A stretch of 64,000 nucleotides of DNA from Hydrangea macrophylla (Eukaryota; Streptophyta; Magnoliopsida; Cornales; Hydrangeaceae). The stretch covers positions 50,369,155 to 50,433,154 of the forward strand of contig CM066994.1 in assembly GCA_033977485.1 (NCBI GenBank). Reading direction: 5' to 3'. Below, piece after piece: positions 54,213-62,779 of this stretch (positions are counted from its first letter, which is position 1; each line of letters starts with the position of its first letter). Under the pieces are notes generated by a model. The model searched no databases and had not been told where the DNA came from. It saw nothing but the letters and a program-made list of their open reading frames with translations. The translations under genes were made by a program, and so were the position numbers.

Positions 54213-57200
54213 TCCCAGGAGTAGTGTCATTTTATAACCTAAAATTACATCACAAAATATAGGTGCATTACTAGGATGTATTTTAATAAGGTTCACACAT
54301 CACAAAAAATTGGTTTTAGGTTATCAAACGACAACAAATAATTGTTTGTGTATGCAATGTTATAAATTCCATAAATACAAAAGGCGGAAACATACAATCG
54401 TATTAACCTAAATCTAACAAGACATAAACTATAAATCCCTAAGATCTTAATCTTCATGATCTCACAACATAGCAACGATAAAATTATAAATTACATACCT
54501 TGATCGATAACCATAATATTGAGACGGAATACCTTTGAACCGTGCGACGCTAACGAACCGGATTTTGCAATCTACAAAGCTTGGATATTAAATTTCTCCC
54601 TCTTGCCCTATAAACTTTTCCTAATGTGTATTTTTGTGTATTCATATGTTGCAGTTTTCTGATGGAACGACCTATATACATTCTTTTAGAGAGAGAGAGG
54701 ACCCAATTCCTAATATGACTCCTTTAATAGACTTAGATCAGTAAACTAACCCCTACATTCCTTAGAAATATTGACCTACCCAATTATGTCCTAATCAAAT
54801 ATGGAATCCTATATTGACCATGCACCTTATAGGAAACATTAATTATGGAATTTTATTAATATGAAATTAATCAAATATATTAATTAATTCCAACATGCAA
54901 CATATGTACCCATTTTGGTTGAACACAAAATCGATTGTGAAATAGAACGAGTCTGTTGGAACATCATCAATTTAATTACTCTTTTGATTTTATTTTTTTC
55001 TTCATTTTAGTGGGTTCAACTTGATGAGTGATAAGTTTCAAAGCATTAAAATGTGCACATAAATATGTTCTTCCCAAATTTAGAGATTCAATTGAACTCA
55101 CTCAAAAACACCTAGCTAGCCTTGGCCCGCCCGAGCTTCACTCCAAGGTCAAATACACTTTCAAAATTTTACTTAATTTTAGCCCTCCATTATAATTAAA
55201 TTATTAATTATATCACTTAAGTCTATTAATTTTTACGTTGGTTTCAATTGATGAAACCTGAGGAGAATCGATTCCGATTGAGGATGGTAGCAAAAGACAT
55301 CTAATACCAAACCATTGAATGGGTATCCTCAAGAAATCGAGAGCCTTTGGCTCAGTTTGGTTTGTAAATCTAGAGAATGAAAATCAAAAGGACCCGGAAA
55401 TTAAAATAAAAAATAAAAAAATATATAAGGTTGACATTGCATCGTGTGGCACAACTTAACGAGTTTCGTGATTTTTTCGGACAGAAGATTGACATTAGTA
55501 TTGACCTAAGAGTTGAAGGACCGAGTTGCTAGGATTATAGACGAGGGAATAAGTTATAAATGTGCAAACTGTACTTTTGCAAAATTTTCATGATACAGTA
55601 GAAATAAAAATAATAATAATAAAAAAAAAAAAAAAAGAGCAAGAGAAGTGGACTCAATTTTCAGAATTGCTAGCTTATATTTCTATTTATTTTTCTTTTT
55701 ATTCTTATTTCCCTCATTGTTTTCTTCACTAACAAAATTAAGAAGAAAAAAAATTCCTGCATTTTCTTTTTCTTTTCGATCCCCACAAAAATAGAACCTT
55801 AATGTATTTCATTGTTATTATTTTTTTAACGGTAGAGTTATATAAATATGAAAGAAAAAGCTTAAGGTAATAAACAAACCACTGATGTACTGTATGGCCT
55901 CACCTGTGTACAATTTTCTGACACTGGATGGACCATAACCACACCTAAAATCCCAAAAGAAGACCCCTATACATTTGTGACCATCCTCAATCCAGTATGT
56001 CAAAAAATTCTAGAAACAAACAACCTTAGCAGGCCGGCCCGTAGGGAAACATAGCAAGGAATCGCTAGGGCCCCCAATTTCAATTGTTAACGTGATAAAA
56101 AAAAATTAATTTAACATATAGTTATGTATAAATAGATCCAAAAAAATTCGCATCGGGACCACTGCTCCGAACCCTTATAGCCTAGGGTCCATATTTCAGA
56201 ATTCGCTCAAGGCCCGCCAAAATTGAGGACCCGGCACTAAACCTTAGCCACCATCCCAACTAGTCAGCCCCGAACCACTGATGTGCATACATGCATTAAG
56301 CCAAATAGCTTCCCAAAAAAAATATGCAGTTTGTGAGTATGACCTCCCAACCAACCTGACGATACCAAAAAACAAAGCTGCCCTTACAAACCTATCTATT
56401 AATCCATCACAATGTGAATTGTTCAATGCACAAGCGTTCTGGTCGAGCACTTTCCTCTAAAATTGTCGCCACCTTAATGTATTTAAGTTTCACATGAAGT
56501 TAAGAGCATTTAATTTCTAGTGTTGAAAAGTATAAGAAAGCACAATACTGTAGCAAAAATGATAGGAATACACACCAAATGACACACAAAACGACACACA
56601 AGTTTTAAATATATGTACCCTGTGCTATATAAGTGATGCACAGAAAAGTTCGAAAAATTCAAACAACACAAGGTACATATATTTAAAGCACAGTGTGTCA
56701 TTTGATGTGTATCCATATCATTGTTCATAGTGTAGTGTAGTGTAGGAACAACTGAACAAGAATGTTTTAACAATTATGGAGAAGTTGGTTACACAGGTGA
56801 CAGGTAAGTACGTCCATAGCACTCTAAAAAAATCAAGCATGGTAATCTCAAATTTGATTGGACCTTTGGAAAAAGTGGCTTTGGATAACCATCCAGTCAG
56901 AGGCTTCTATTTCAATGTAGTTGGTTCTCCACAGGTATTTACAGACTTACATATATACTTACATATATATAGTATTAGTGTACGAATATATTTTTTAGAT
57001 TTTTACCAAAAAATTCCTCATTTTCCATCTTTAATGATAGTAGCTCTCGCAAAATACTTTAGAATTAAGAGGTCCCTCATTTGCAGAATTGATATGGTCT
57101 AAATCCTTCAATATTACGATTTCTTTAGTGACTAATTGATTAAATAAGATAAGAAGGCATATCTCTCTTAAATTGCTCTTTTTATGTGGTAATCCAAATT

Positions 57201-57916
57201 TAATTTTATAGCAACTTGAAAGAGTCTAATATATATACATATATTTTCCTCAAAAAAAATTTTAAAATATATTTACATACATGCATATATAATCAATTTC
57301 TTCTCATAAATACTCTTATCTAGCTATATGACACACACACCCACACAAACATATATGTGTGTATGTGTTTGTGTGCGTGTGTGTGTGTGTGATCCAAAGA
57401 GAGAGATGTAAGTAGAATCGAGACTTAGGGCCCGTTTGATAAAACTGAAAATTAAATACTGAAAATTAAGTGCTGAATTTTAAGTACTGAAAATTTCATG
57501 TGATTGAGTTTGCAATACTGAAAACAGTGTTTCAAGTATTTAAATAGACTGCATTCAGTGATTATTTTCAGTAGAAAATTTTAACTTAAAGATTTTAGTG
57601 ATTTTTTCTCTGTTTTTTCAATTAAGTAATATTTTATCAAACACACTTAAAATAAATAAGTCTGAAATTTTTTATTTTCATCACTTAATTGGGTTATCAA
57701 ACACACCCTTAGACCTTAAACTCTCAATATCTAGTAATGAATTTTCAGTCATTTTCATTGTATAGGTATGTTTGATGTTTTTATTTATTTAACCTTCTAT
57801 CTTTTCTCGAAAAATCTGCGCTATGTTTAGAACCTGTTTGGAAGCTAATTAAATAGGCCGGAATTATGTATTTTTATGTTCTTTCGACTTTTATTGGCAC
57901 TCCGAATAGCCATTTC

Positions 57917-57949
<33 letters not shown>

Positions 57950-60278
57950 TTCACTCGAAATCGATATATTAGGAGGAGAAAGTGTTCATCTATCTTTCCT
58001 TTATAATTCTCCCTTTTTCTAGCCAACCAAATAGAGCCAAAAACTTTTGATGAAACATAGCCAAACTCTGGAAAAACAGTTTCATATTCACAGTATTTTG
58101 AACACCTTGTGAAATTTTTCAAGACAGCTTTTCTGGAAAACACCTTGTGAAATTTCTCAAACAACTTTCTAAGCATTTTGAATGCTTTGTGAATTTTCTC
58201 AAACATTTTTTTGGAAAACACAGATTTCTTGAAAATTTTTCATTTTGAACACTTTGTGAATTTTCTCAAATAGTTTAATGGAAAACATAACTTTCTTGAA
58301 AAATTAACATTTTGAAAACTTTGTGAATTAATTTCTCAACAGTGTTTTGGATAACATGACATTTTTATCAAAAGTGTTCTGGAAAAATCAACATTTTGAA
58401 CACTTGTTAATTTCTTGAAAAATCAATATCTTGACAACTTGGTGAATTTTCACAAACAGTTTTATGGAAAATCAACAGTTTGAGCACATCGTGGAATTTC
58501 TCAATTTCTCTTTTTTTTTTGTTGGAAAAATTACCATTTTGAACACTTTGTGAATTTTCTACAAAGTAAACATTTTGTACACTTTATTTCGATTCATCAA
58601 TAATGTTTACTTAGACGATTTATTATTTTTCTTTGCGATGAAAGTGAAATACGAATGGCGGGTGACAAATTTAAAAAATATGGAAAGCGATTGAGTAACA
58701 AGTGTTAAAAATGAGGAATAACCATTTCTCGTAAATAAAATGGCTAAGCTATAGCCTCTAAAATACGAGAAATTTTTGGGTACCTCCAAGGTACCACGGG
58801 TATGCCACTTGGTACTCCGTACCCAAAATAATAACCTCTAAAATACGAGAAATTTTTGGGTACCTCCAAGGTACCACGTAGTATGCCACTTGGTACCCCG
58901 TACCTAATATACTATATAAACCGTCAGCTTCACATTATTATTTTAAAGGGCAAATTTCACTTTGATCCATTAAACTATACACTTGTTTTTAATTGTGTTC
59001 ATCAACTTTATTTTTTTGCAATTGGGTCCTTGAACTTCAAAAATTCATTCAATCAGACCCACATTCTGTTAGCTTAAATTATTAAAAATTGTCACATACA
59101 TTGCGCGTAATGCTTACCTGTCACATGTTAGGTTATGACAAACACAGGAGACTATGAATGGCTAAAAAATGATGTGATTTTGGGTATGATTGAATGCAAA
59201 TTTGGATCTAGTCGAATGTGTTTTCGAATTTGATTGAATGCGATTTTAGATATGATTGAATGAGATTTTTTGGACTATTCACAATCTTCCGTGTTTGTCT
59301 TAACCTGACAAGGGACAGGTAAGCATGATGCGCAACGTACGTGACAATTTCAATTTGGGTCTAATTGAATGAATTTTTCAAGTTTAAGGACCCAATTGAA
59401 AAAAAAAAAAAAAAAGCTTATGAACTCAATTGAAAACATGTTATAGTTTAATGGGCTAAAGTGTAATTTTTCCTATTTTAAAAAAGGGTTAACAGTTACC
59501 CAAAATATCACGACATTCTCATACATCTATTGACATGAAATTAAGGTTTACTCCATAACTCCACCAACTAAGACCCAAACAATAGCCTACACACAACGAA
59601 ACCAACCTTAAAGCCTTGGCAACGTTACCAAAATACCCTTTACAACCAAAAATTAAAGTTTGCCTACACTGCTCTTTAACTATAAACCAATTCCCTGTTT
59701 GGTCCTTAACTTTTATACCATGAAATTGCAATGTCACCGTATGCTTTATTTAGTATTATTTTTTTTTAAGTAGCAAAATATCAATTACCACGTGGTATAT
59801 TTTCAACTCTTTTCAAACAGAAGTTGATGGAAGATTGACATTTCAATTGGCAAAAAAAAATAAAAAATTAATAGCAGCAAAATATCAACCATCCTGTGGG
59901 TATATTTTCAACTCTTTTCAAACAGAAGTTGGTGGAAGATTTTAATTTCAATTGGCATGATATTGAAGGGGCCAAATTGATACTTTTGAAAGTTGAAGGA
60001 CCAAAGTTTGAATCGGTGTAAAGTTGAAGGGTATAAAATGGAATTTTATCTTTTATTTGTTACTTGTAGTTATTCTAATATGGTATTGATGGAGCTATAT
60101 GGGAAAGATGAGTTATATGGGAAAGATGAAAATTTCGTTTGGGGTAGAGAAAGGATTCATTGATCCAAAGAAGCTCAAGTCATGCATTGAGAATGCCTTT
60201 GATGCAATCTATGAAGCCACGGTCCAATCTGTTCCACCAGAAAATTCCAAAAACCATGCACACAACAAGCTTGTCTGA
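44826..60278 (+). CDS. WSD1-like wax ester synthase/diacylglycerol acyltransferase gene, five exons
   Basis: Exons: 44826-45011, 46411-46995, 53787-54143, 56797-56934, and about 60070/60108-60278. The first four sum to 422 codons, all joined by phase-0 introns, with about 56-68 more in the last; a total near 480 residues is normal for plant WSD1-like proteins. Family signs: EPVSPTGQYLSSSVLSL near the N-terminus, HHSLGDGYS (HHxxxDG acyltransferase motif, about residues 141-147), SRSTALVVLNTRNI, PWGNHFTFLHIPIP, ISNLIGPLEKVAL, HPVRGFYFNVVGSPQ and EKGFIDPKKLKSCIENAFD. Known role: acyl-CoA plus fatty alcohol or diacylglycerol to wax ester or triacylglycerol, usually at the ER. Start: the ATG at 44826 precedes the acidic EVSEP leader. 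The last exon has a frame problem, so the gene may be damaged. Confidence 0.85.
45012..46410 (+). other. WSD1-like intron 1
   Basis: About 1.4 kb, phase 0, starting GTTCTCTCTCT and ending GGAGCAG. The (CT)n microsatellite is at 45014-45041. The rest is AT-rich; 45790-46200 has a more balanced composition but no recognised feature. Confidence 0.7.
46411..46995 (+). CDS. WSD1-like exon 2
   Basis: 195 codons, GTT GGA GAC to GAA GTG|GTAAG. It contains KKWKQVEVKVEDHVKFPIFP, MDQLPQSRPLWEVHMINYP, and HHSLGDGYSIIGTLLSC with the catalytic HHxxxDG. Reading beyond 46995 is intronic. Confidence 0.9.
47150..47443 (+). mobile_element. SMART-like TRIM, complete (294 bp)
   Basis: Two 74-base LTRs (47150-47223 and 47370-47443), both of TGTTGAARCTTGATATWCATTG type and ending ATAACA/TTAACA. 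TGGTATCAGAGCC (initiator-Met primer-binding site) follows the first LTR directly (47224-47236) and the purine tract GAGGGAGGA abuts the second (47361-47369). Flanks GTGAG and GTGAA give a near-perfect 5-bp duplication. Total size and layout match the miniature SMART/TRIM class; it has no coding capacity. The first base of the second LTR is T but the second is A, a mutated TG. Confidence 0.88.
47653..47945. mobile_element. Fold-back MITE with long terminal inverted repeats
   Basis: Arms of more than 75 bases: GTAAATTGCATTTTTCA at the left and its counterpart GTAAAATGCATTTTTTA read inwards from the right. Both arms contain 'ACTTTAGACCCTAAAGT' and 'GGTCC' blocks. No coding region. Confidence 0.8.
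48401..48853. mobile_element. Mutator-like MITE with a nested hAT-like MITE
   Basis: Ends GGGTAAATTACAG and TTGTAATTTACCC are inverted copies. The arms continue as ACCCCCTAAACTTT-type sequence on both sides. Flanking nonamers TCATATTTA and GTATACTTA agree at six of nine places, a possible worn 9-bp duplication. Confidence 0.7.
48611..48826. mobile_element. hAT-like MITE nested in the 48401 MITE
   Basis: Ends TAGGAGTGTTCA and TGAACACCCCTA are inverted copies with one mismatch. GTTCAGAG (48603-48610) and GTTGAGAG (48827-48834) give an 8-bp duplication with one mismatch, the hAT size. The interior is rich in CGAACCGACCGA and ATCGA motifs. Confidence 0.8.
48870..48921. repeat. (GGGT)n microsatellite
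   Basis: About twelve GGGT units with one ACG interruption; G-quadruplex capable on the plus strand. Confidence 0.9.
49058..49301 (+). mobile_element. tRNA-derived SINE with 18-bp target duplication
   Basis: TAATATCTAGTACCACAC occurs at 49040-49057 and 49301-49318, a perfect 18-bp duplication. Inside, TTAGCTTATGTGGT resembles a pol III A box and GGTTCGAATC (about 49118) is a B box, spaced as in a tRNA. The 3' end is A-rich (from about 49276) and passes into (ATA)n. Size is about 240 bases. Known: such elements are pol III transcribed and mobilised by LINE enzymes. Confidence 0.88.
49330..49487. mobile_element. Mutator-like MITE with perfect 9-bp duplication
   Basis: Inverted ends GAGTAAATGCTATGCTTTCC and GAGTAATGCTATGTTTCC (read inwards) extend into AAATTTTTTTCC. 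ATTTATATT flanks both sides (49321-49329 and 49488-49496), the 9-bp size typical of Mutator-type elements. Confidence 0.82.
49622..49884. mobile_element. MITE with AGGCTTAGTTT ends
   Basis: AGGCTTAGTTTAGCC at the left and AGGCTTAGTTTGGCC inverted at the right, with GGAG/CTCC next to them. No clear target duplication was found by eye. Confidence 0.7.
50370..50549. mobile_element. Hairpin MITE, GTAATATTTGGG family
   Basis: Nearly the whole element folds back: arms share TAATATTTGGGGCACTAA, CACTAACACTCACA-type and CTATCTCTTCTAGTGGCACT blocks around GGGGTCCGCAGTGAAC. Related in design to 50863-51046 (GTAATACTTGGGG ends, GGCACTGTGGGGTC loop). Confidence 0.78.
50863..51046. mobile_element. Hairpin MITE, second member of the family
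   Basis: Ends AGTAATACTTGGGG and CCCCAAGTATTACCCC are inverted. The arms (ACAACCAAAGCCACAAC and CTTCATTTTG) are almost perfectly complementary, giving a long hairpin. Confidence 0.8.
51627..52284. repeat. Tandem repeat, three units of about 200-250 bp
   Basis: Marker TCAACTTTAAACC-like sequence begins units at about 51627, 51826, 52036 and 52285. Shared blocks: CATGTATTTCTTCGAGATC, TACGCAATGGAGTTGAAAAT and AAAGAAAGTAATTT. Units are separated by T-runs of growing length. Confidence 0.82.
52554..52796 (+). mobile_element. Stowaway-like (Tc1/mariner) MITE, 3' end degenerate
   Basis: CTCCCTCCGTCTC preceded by TA is the Stowaway terminal signature. The opposite end has CGGAATATAGGACTC and AAAAAGGGA rather than a clean inverted copy, followed by a T-run, so the 3' boundary is uncertain. 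Confidence 0.6.
52852..53034. mobile_element. MITE with AGAAATGTTAGG ends
   Basis: Arms AGAAATGTTAGGCACACAA and its inverse at the right (TTGTGTACCTAACATTTCT), plus ACACATTCCATAACAGG against CCTGTTATAGAATGTGTT. The interior shares CATAGAAAAGTAGAAAAAATTCAAAC with the 56557-56723 element. Confidence 0.82.
53358..53511. mobile_element. Short MITE with ACAGACG...CTTTAGTGAC arms
   Basis: GTAAACAGACGTTGCTTTAGTGAC at the left pairs with GTCACTAAAGCAAACGTCTGTAAA at the right. Outer ends TCTAGGA and the inverse of TAGA fit loosely. Confidence 0.65.
53549..53721. mobile_element. MITE with TCTCTAAAGAGGG ends
   Basis: TCTCTAAAGAGGG and CCCTCTTTAGAGA are inverted; arms continue with CCTCTGTTTTGG against CCAAAACAGAGG. 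It lies about 65 bases upstream of exon 3. Confidence 0.8.
53787..54143 (+). CDS. WSD1-like exon 3
   Basis: 119 codons between TTTTCCTGCAG and GAG|GTAATT. It contains DVITGIIFYGARIYMED, SRSTALVVLNTRNIGGYKS, MPWGNHFTFLHIPIPNL and RNSSAVYLTGWLLKALTK, all matching the C-terminal half of WSD1-like proteins. Confidence 0.9.
54225..54895 (-). mobile_element. LTR-like insertion, minus orientation
   Basis: TG at 54225 and CA at 54895 bound a 671-base block. Read on the minus strand it starts TGTTGGAATTAATTAATATA, the style of many copia LTRs, and ends AATGACA. Adjacent bases (AGTAG, TGCAA) do not match, so a solo LTR is not proven. Confidence 0.45.
56557..56723. mobile_element. MITE with ATGATAGGAATACACA ends
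   Basis: AATGATAGGAATACACACC at the left and its inverse (TGTGTATCCATATCATT) at the right, followed inside by AAATGACACAC and GTGTGTCATTT. The central block is shared with 52852-53034, so the two belong to one family. Confidence 0.8.
56797..56934 (+). CDS. WSD1-like exon 4
   Basis: 46 codons between GGTTACACAG and CCACAG|GTATTT. It encodes KYVHSTLKKSSMVISNLIGP and HPVRGFYFNVVGSPQ, conserved near the C-terminus of the family. Confidence 0.87.
57426..57711. mobile_element. hAT-like MITE with TAGGGCCCGTTTGAT ends
   Basis: TAGGGCCCGTTTGATAA at the left and TAAGGGTGTGTTTGATAA inverted at the right, the common plant hAT-MITE terminus style. The 8-bp duplication is not clear. The interior has repeated ACTGAAAATTAA. 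Confidence 0.72.
58080..58590. repeat. AT-rich minisatellite, about 55-65-bp units
   Basis: About eight to ten degenerate units of CATTTTGAACACTTTGTGAATTTTCTC followed by AAACAGTTTTNTGGAAAACA. Unit length varies. It produces a spurious minus-strand ORF (57874-58221). Confidence 0.8.
58753..58905. repeat. 85-bp tandem duplication
   Basis: CCTCTAAAATACGAGAAATT... GGTACCTCCAAGGTACCACG... CACTTGGTAC occurs twice (58753 and about 58838) with only a few differences, so it is recent. Each copy contains the palindrome GGTACCTCCAAGGTACC. Confidence 0.88.
58942..59478. mobile_element. Large inverted-repeat (fold-back) element
   Basis: Left arm GGGCAAATTTCACTTTGAT... and right arm (inverse) GGAAAAATTACACTTTAGCCC... 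share CATTAAACTATA, TTTTCAATTG and CAATTGGGTCCTT. The inner GTCACATACATTGCGCGTAAT pairs with ATGCGCAACGTACGTGAC. The middle has GATTGAATGCGATTTT repeats. Confidence 0.75.
59764..59965. repeat. Direct repeat, about 80 bp, two copies
   Basis: TATATTTTCAACTCTTTTCAAACAGAAGTTG and GGAAGATT..TTTCAATTGGCA occur at about 59790 and 59905. Confidence 0.85.
60070..60278 (+). CDS. WSD1-like exon 5, with duplication and probable frame error
   Basis: The C-terminal coding part MKISFGVEKGFIDPKKLK and SCIENAFDAIYEATVQS ends at TGA 60276-60278. Just before it SYMGKM is encoded twice in tandem (60093-60110 and 60111-60128), an 18-bp duplication with one difference. The best acceptor (TACTTGTAG, end 60069) leaves 23 bases before the first SYMGKM, so the frame is off by one and a stop follows. 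An acceptor at 60107 (GGGAAAG) would restore frame but lacks a pyrimidine tract. Confidence 0.65.
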
Positions 60279-60302
60279 ATCAGTTGTTCTTCAAGGTTAA
60301 TT

Positions 60303-60339
60303 TCAATTTCTATTTCTATTTCTATTTCTATTTCTATTT
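60303..60339. repeat. (TTTCTA)n microsatellite
   Basis: About six hexamer units just after the stop codon of the WSD1-like gene, in its likely 3' untranslated region. Confidence 0.9.
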
Positions 60340-61299
60340 TGGCAGCGAAGGCTTCAGTATCCATCGCTTCATGTATCGAGTGGAATTAAGGGTTAACAAC
60401 TTTTAAGGGGGTGTTGATTATGTTACCTTCCCTTGCAATAATTATGTATGTTGTACTTCTAAATAAGGGTGTGTATGGGAATGTTTAAAGCAAAATTAGG
60501 TTCGGACTCAGTCTCACATTCATCTTGCTTTAATGAATATGTTCGTTTGATAAAGAACCAATGTTTTAATTTCAAATAAACCAAAACGTATACTAGCTAC
60601 ATGCCTAGTCAAATATCAAAAATGGGTTTGTAGACATGAACCTCTTTGTTTTGTTACAGAAACAACCTTTAAGATACGGAAAAATATTGATTGCAACGGT
60701 TATAAGGGTGACGTAGTATCCCAAGCCAATCAAATTTCTTTATCAGTCCATTTTTTATCCCCCTTATTTTCAGGGAAATTTCATTCCACATCAGCAAAAA
60801 CTGCTGCTGTATTAGTGATGTTATAGATGGTGATATGGCATATCCGTTACAACCAATATTTACTCATAAGACACAGGTCTTCTTACATTAGCATTCGCTA
60901 GCAAGAAGGTAATTGATGTTGTGTTGTACCGTTTTATTATGCTTGTGCAAATCACTAGTTTTGAGGCGTCTGAAAAGGAAAATAAGAACCACAACCAAAA
61001 GAGGTACAGGTTTTCATGTTCTTCCTATTTAATTCGCCTACAATAAACTATGGTTATAATTCCCTTAGTGTGGTGCAGAGATATCTTAGTTGTGATTTTC
61101 AAGAATATTGTAGGTCTAAAAATATTCTTGATTTAAGCTCAAAAAAGTCAAGGCTCCACAATAGTAGTAAGCCTTTCAAAATGAAAACATACATAATGAT
61201 CATCATTATTTGTACACTTTTCAAAACAAAAAAATATTACTCTCTCAAAATCGTACTAACCTCTAAAAAATCTACCAAACACTATCTATCTTTATGACC
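60340..61299. other. Intergenic DNA downstream of the WSD1-like gene
   Basis: No supported gene. It contains one short inverted-repeat element (60682-60860). An ORF at 61016-61297 is AT-driven and has no family features. Confidence 0.5.
60682..60860. mobile_element. MITE with AATATTGRTTGYAACGG ends
   Basis: AATATTGATTGCAACGG at the left and AATATTGGTTGTAACGG inverted at the right; GTGATGTTATAGATGGTGATATGG in the right arm pairs loosely with the left arm. Confidence 0.72.
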
Positions 61300-62261
61300 G
61301 GTGATAAAGGCATCTTCATTTTTTAATTAAGGCACCTAAATTTAAGTTAAAAAATCAGTTTTTTACCTTTTACTTTAATCAGTAAGGGCACCTCACTTAT
61401 TTTACTATATATTATATGCTTAACTATATTTTACACCCTCTTAGTTTGCCCTTTATATCAATTTGGTCCCTATATGTCATTCTAGTCTATGTAGTTTCAT
61501 AAGTGTGTTATTTTAGTCCCTTTAACACTTTTTGTGACAAATTTTTTACTTTCAGTGACAAAATTATTCATCACTAAAGGATTTATTTGACACACTTATG
61601 AACCTACAGGAACTAAAGTGACAGTTTCTAAATTACAGGGATCAAACTACAGGGACAGACACAACACACATAATTAGGTATTATATATTTTCATAAATAT
61701 TATAAAATTAAAAGATATTCAAAGAATAATAATAATAAAATTGGTACTTGCAATATAGAGTTTTATGACAGCTGAACTTACTAGTAATCATTCTTTCAGT
61801 GCAATGCACTTTTAGTTTCTATGGCTTCGTCACTTGATATATGGATATCATAAGACTATTAATTAGATTATACAGGAAAAACGATGTGCCAGCTAAATTG
61901 CGACAAGCATAAATCTGGAATAAATATGACCCATGCCACACACACACGCAAACGTAATTTCACTTTTAGCGTCACTGAAAGTAAAACATTTGTCACAAAA
62001 ATTGTCACTAAAAGTAAAAAAATTGTCACAAAAAGTGTTTTAATGGACTAAAATGACACACTTGTAACATTACAGGGACTAGAATGACAGGAACCAAATT
62101 GACATGAAAGGGCAAACTAAGAGGGTGTAAAATATAGTTAAGCCTATAATATATAATAAAATAAGTAAAGTGTCTTTACTAATTAAAGTAAAAAGTAAAA
62201 AATTGATTTTTTAACTTAAATTTAGGTGCTCTAATTAAAAAATAAAGATACCTTTATCACC
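61300..62261. mobile_element. Large inverted-repeat element with arms of about 250 bp
   Basis: GGTGATAAAGGCATCTTCAT at the left pairs with ATCTTTATTTTT..CCTTTATCACC at the right. The arms continue through TTTAAGTTAAAAAATCA, CTTAACTATATTTTACACCCT and TTTGCCCTTT..ATCAATTTGG. The inner region repeats TTGTCAC(A/T)AAAAG. No coding region was recognised and no clear duplication, so its class is open. Confidence 0.8.
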
Positions 62262-62779
62262 AACCATCTTTATTATTCTGTGGTTGTCGAATGTCGATAT
62301 CTCTTCTCTCTTGGAAGTAACTTTCTTTCTTTCTTGTTACTCTCTATACACCAAAAACATTCCCCAAATTGTTTAGCTGGCATTTGTGGAAGTCACATCG
62401 TGATCAGATTAAGTGGGTGTTTATTGCAAGTGGGTAGTTACCTACAAGCGGGTGGTTTAATTTATTTCTATATCTATCAACCATAAAAGTGCAAAACAAT
62501 GAAGTCTTCTCCATAACTCAATCAACCAAATGATCCTCGTACTATTCCATCATTTTATCATGTTTTTCCACTACCTACATCTGTTCTTTATCATATAGCT
62601 TTGCTTTCCTAGTTTTCATTGTTTAATATTTTCCTCTTCAAAAACCTACAAATCTTGTAATTTCATTTGTTCTGTACAAGCCGTCTTTAACTGCAATTTA
62701 TGATAATTTAATTTGTTTTTTTTTTTGGTCAATATTTTATATATCTATACTATTATAAAGGAAAAGTGAGGGGTATCAT
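62262..62779. other. Intergenic DNA
   Basis: No supported feature. A short TCTATACTATTATAAAGG at 62744 resembles a Helitron-type left end but has no supporting right end in view. Confidence 0.4.

Larger units (their letters stand above)
54144..56796 (+). other. WSD1-like intron 3
   Basis: 2.65 kb, phase 0. It contains an (AT)n tract (54184-54208), an LTR-like insertion (54225-54895) and a MITE (56557-56723). 54900-56550 is AT-rich with no recognised feature apart from homopolymer A near 55620. Confidence 0.7.
56935..60069 (+). other. WSD1-like intron 4
   Basis: About 3.1 kb. It contains a hAT-like MITE (57426-57711), a (TTA)n tract (57917-57947), an AT-rich minisatellite (58080-58590), an 85-bp tandem duplication (58753-58905), a large inverted-repeat element (58942-59478) and an 80-bp direct repeat (59764-59965). 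CA/GT-rich sequence lies at 57330-57395. Confidence 0.65.

Noticed and set aside
54225..54895. Confirmed solo LTR in intron 3
   Set aside because: TG...CA borders and LTR-like composition are present but the adjacent pentamers do not match, so only an LTR-like insertion is reported.
62744..62761. Helitron 5' end (TCTATACTATTATAAAGG)
   Set aside because: Resembles Helitron starts and is preceded by A, but no CTRR end with hairpin could be tied to it, and a CACTA-like end begins 36 bases later.
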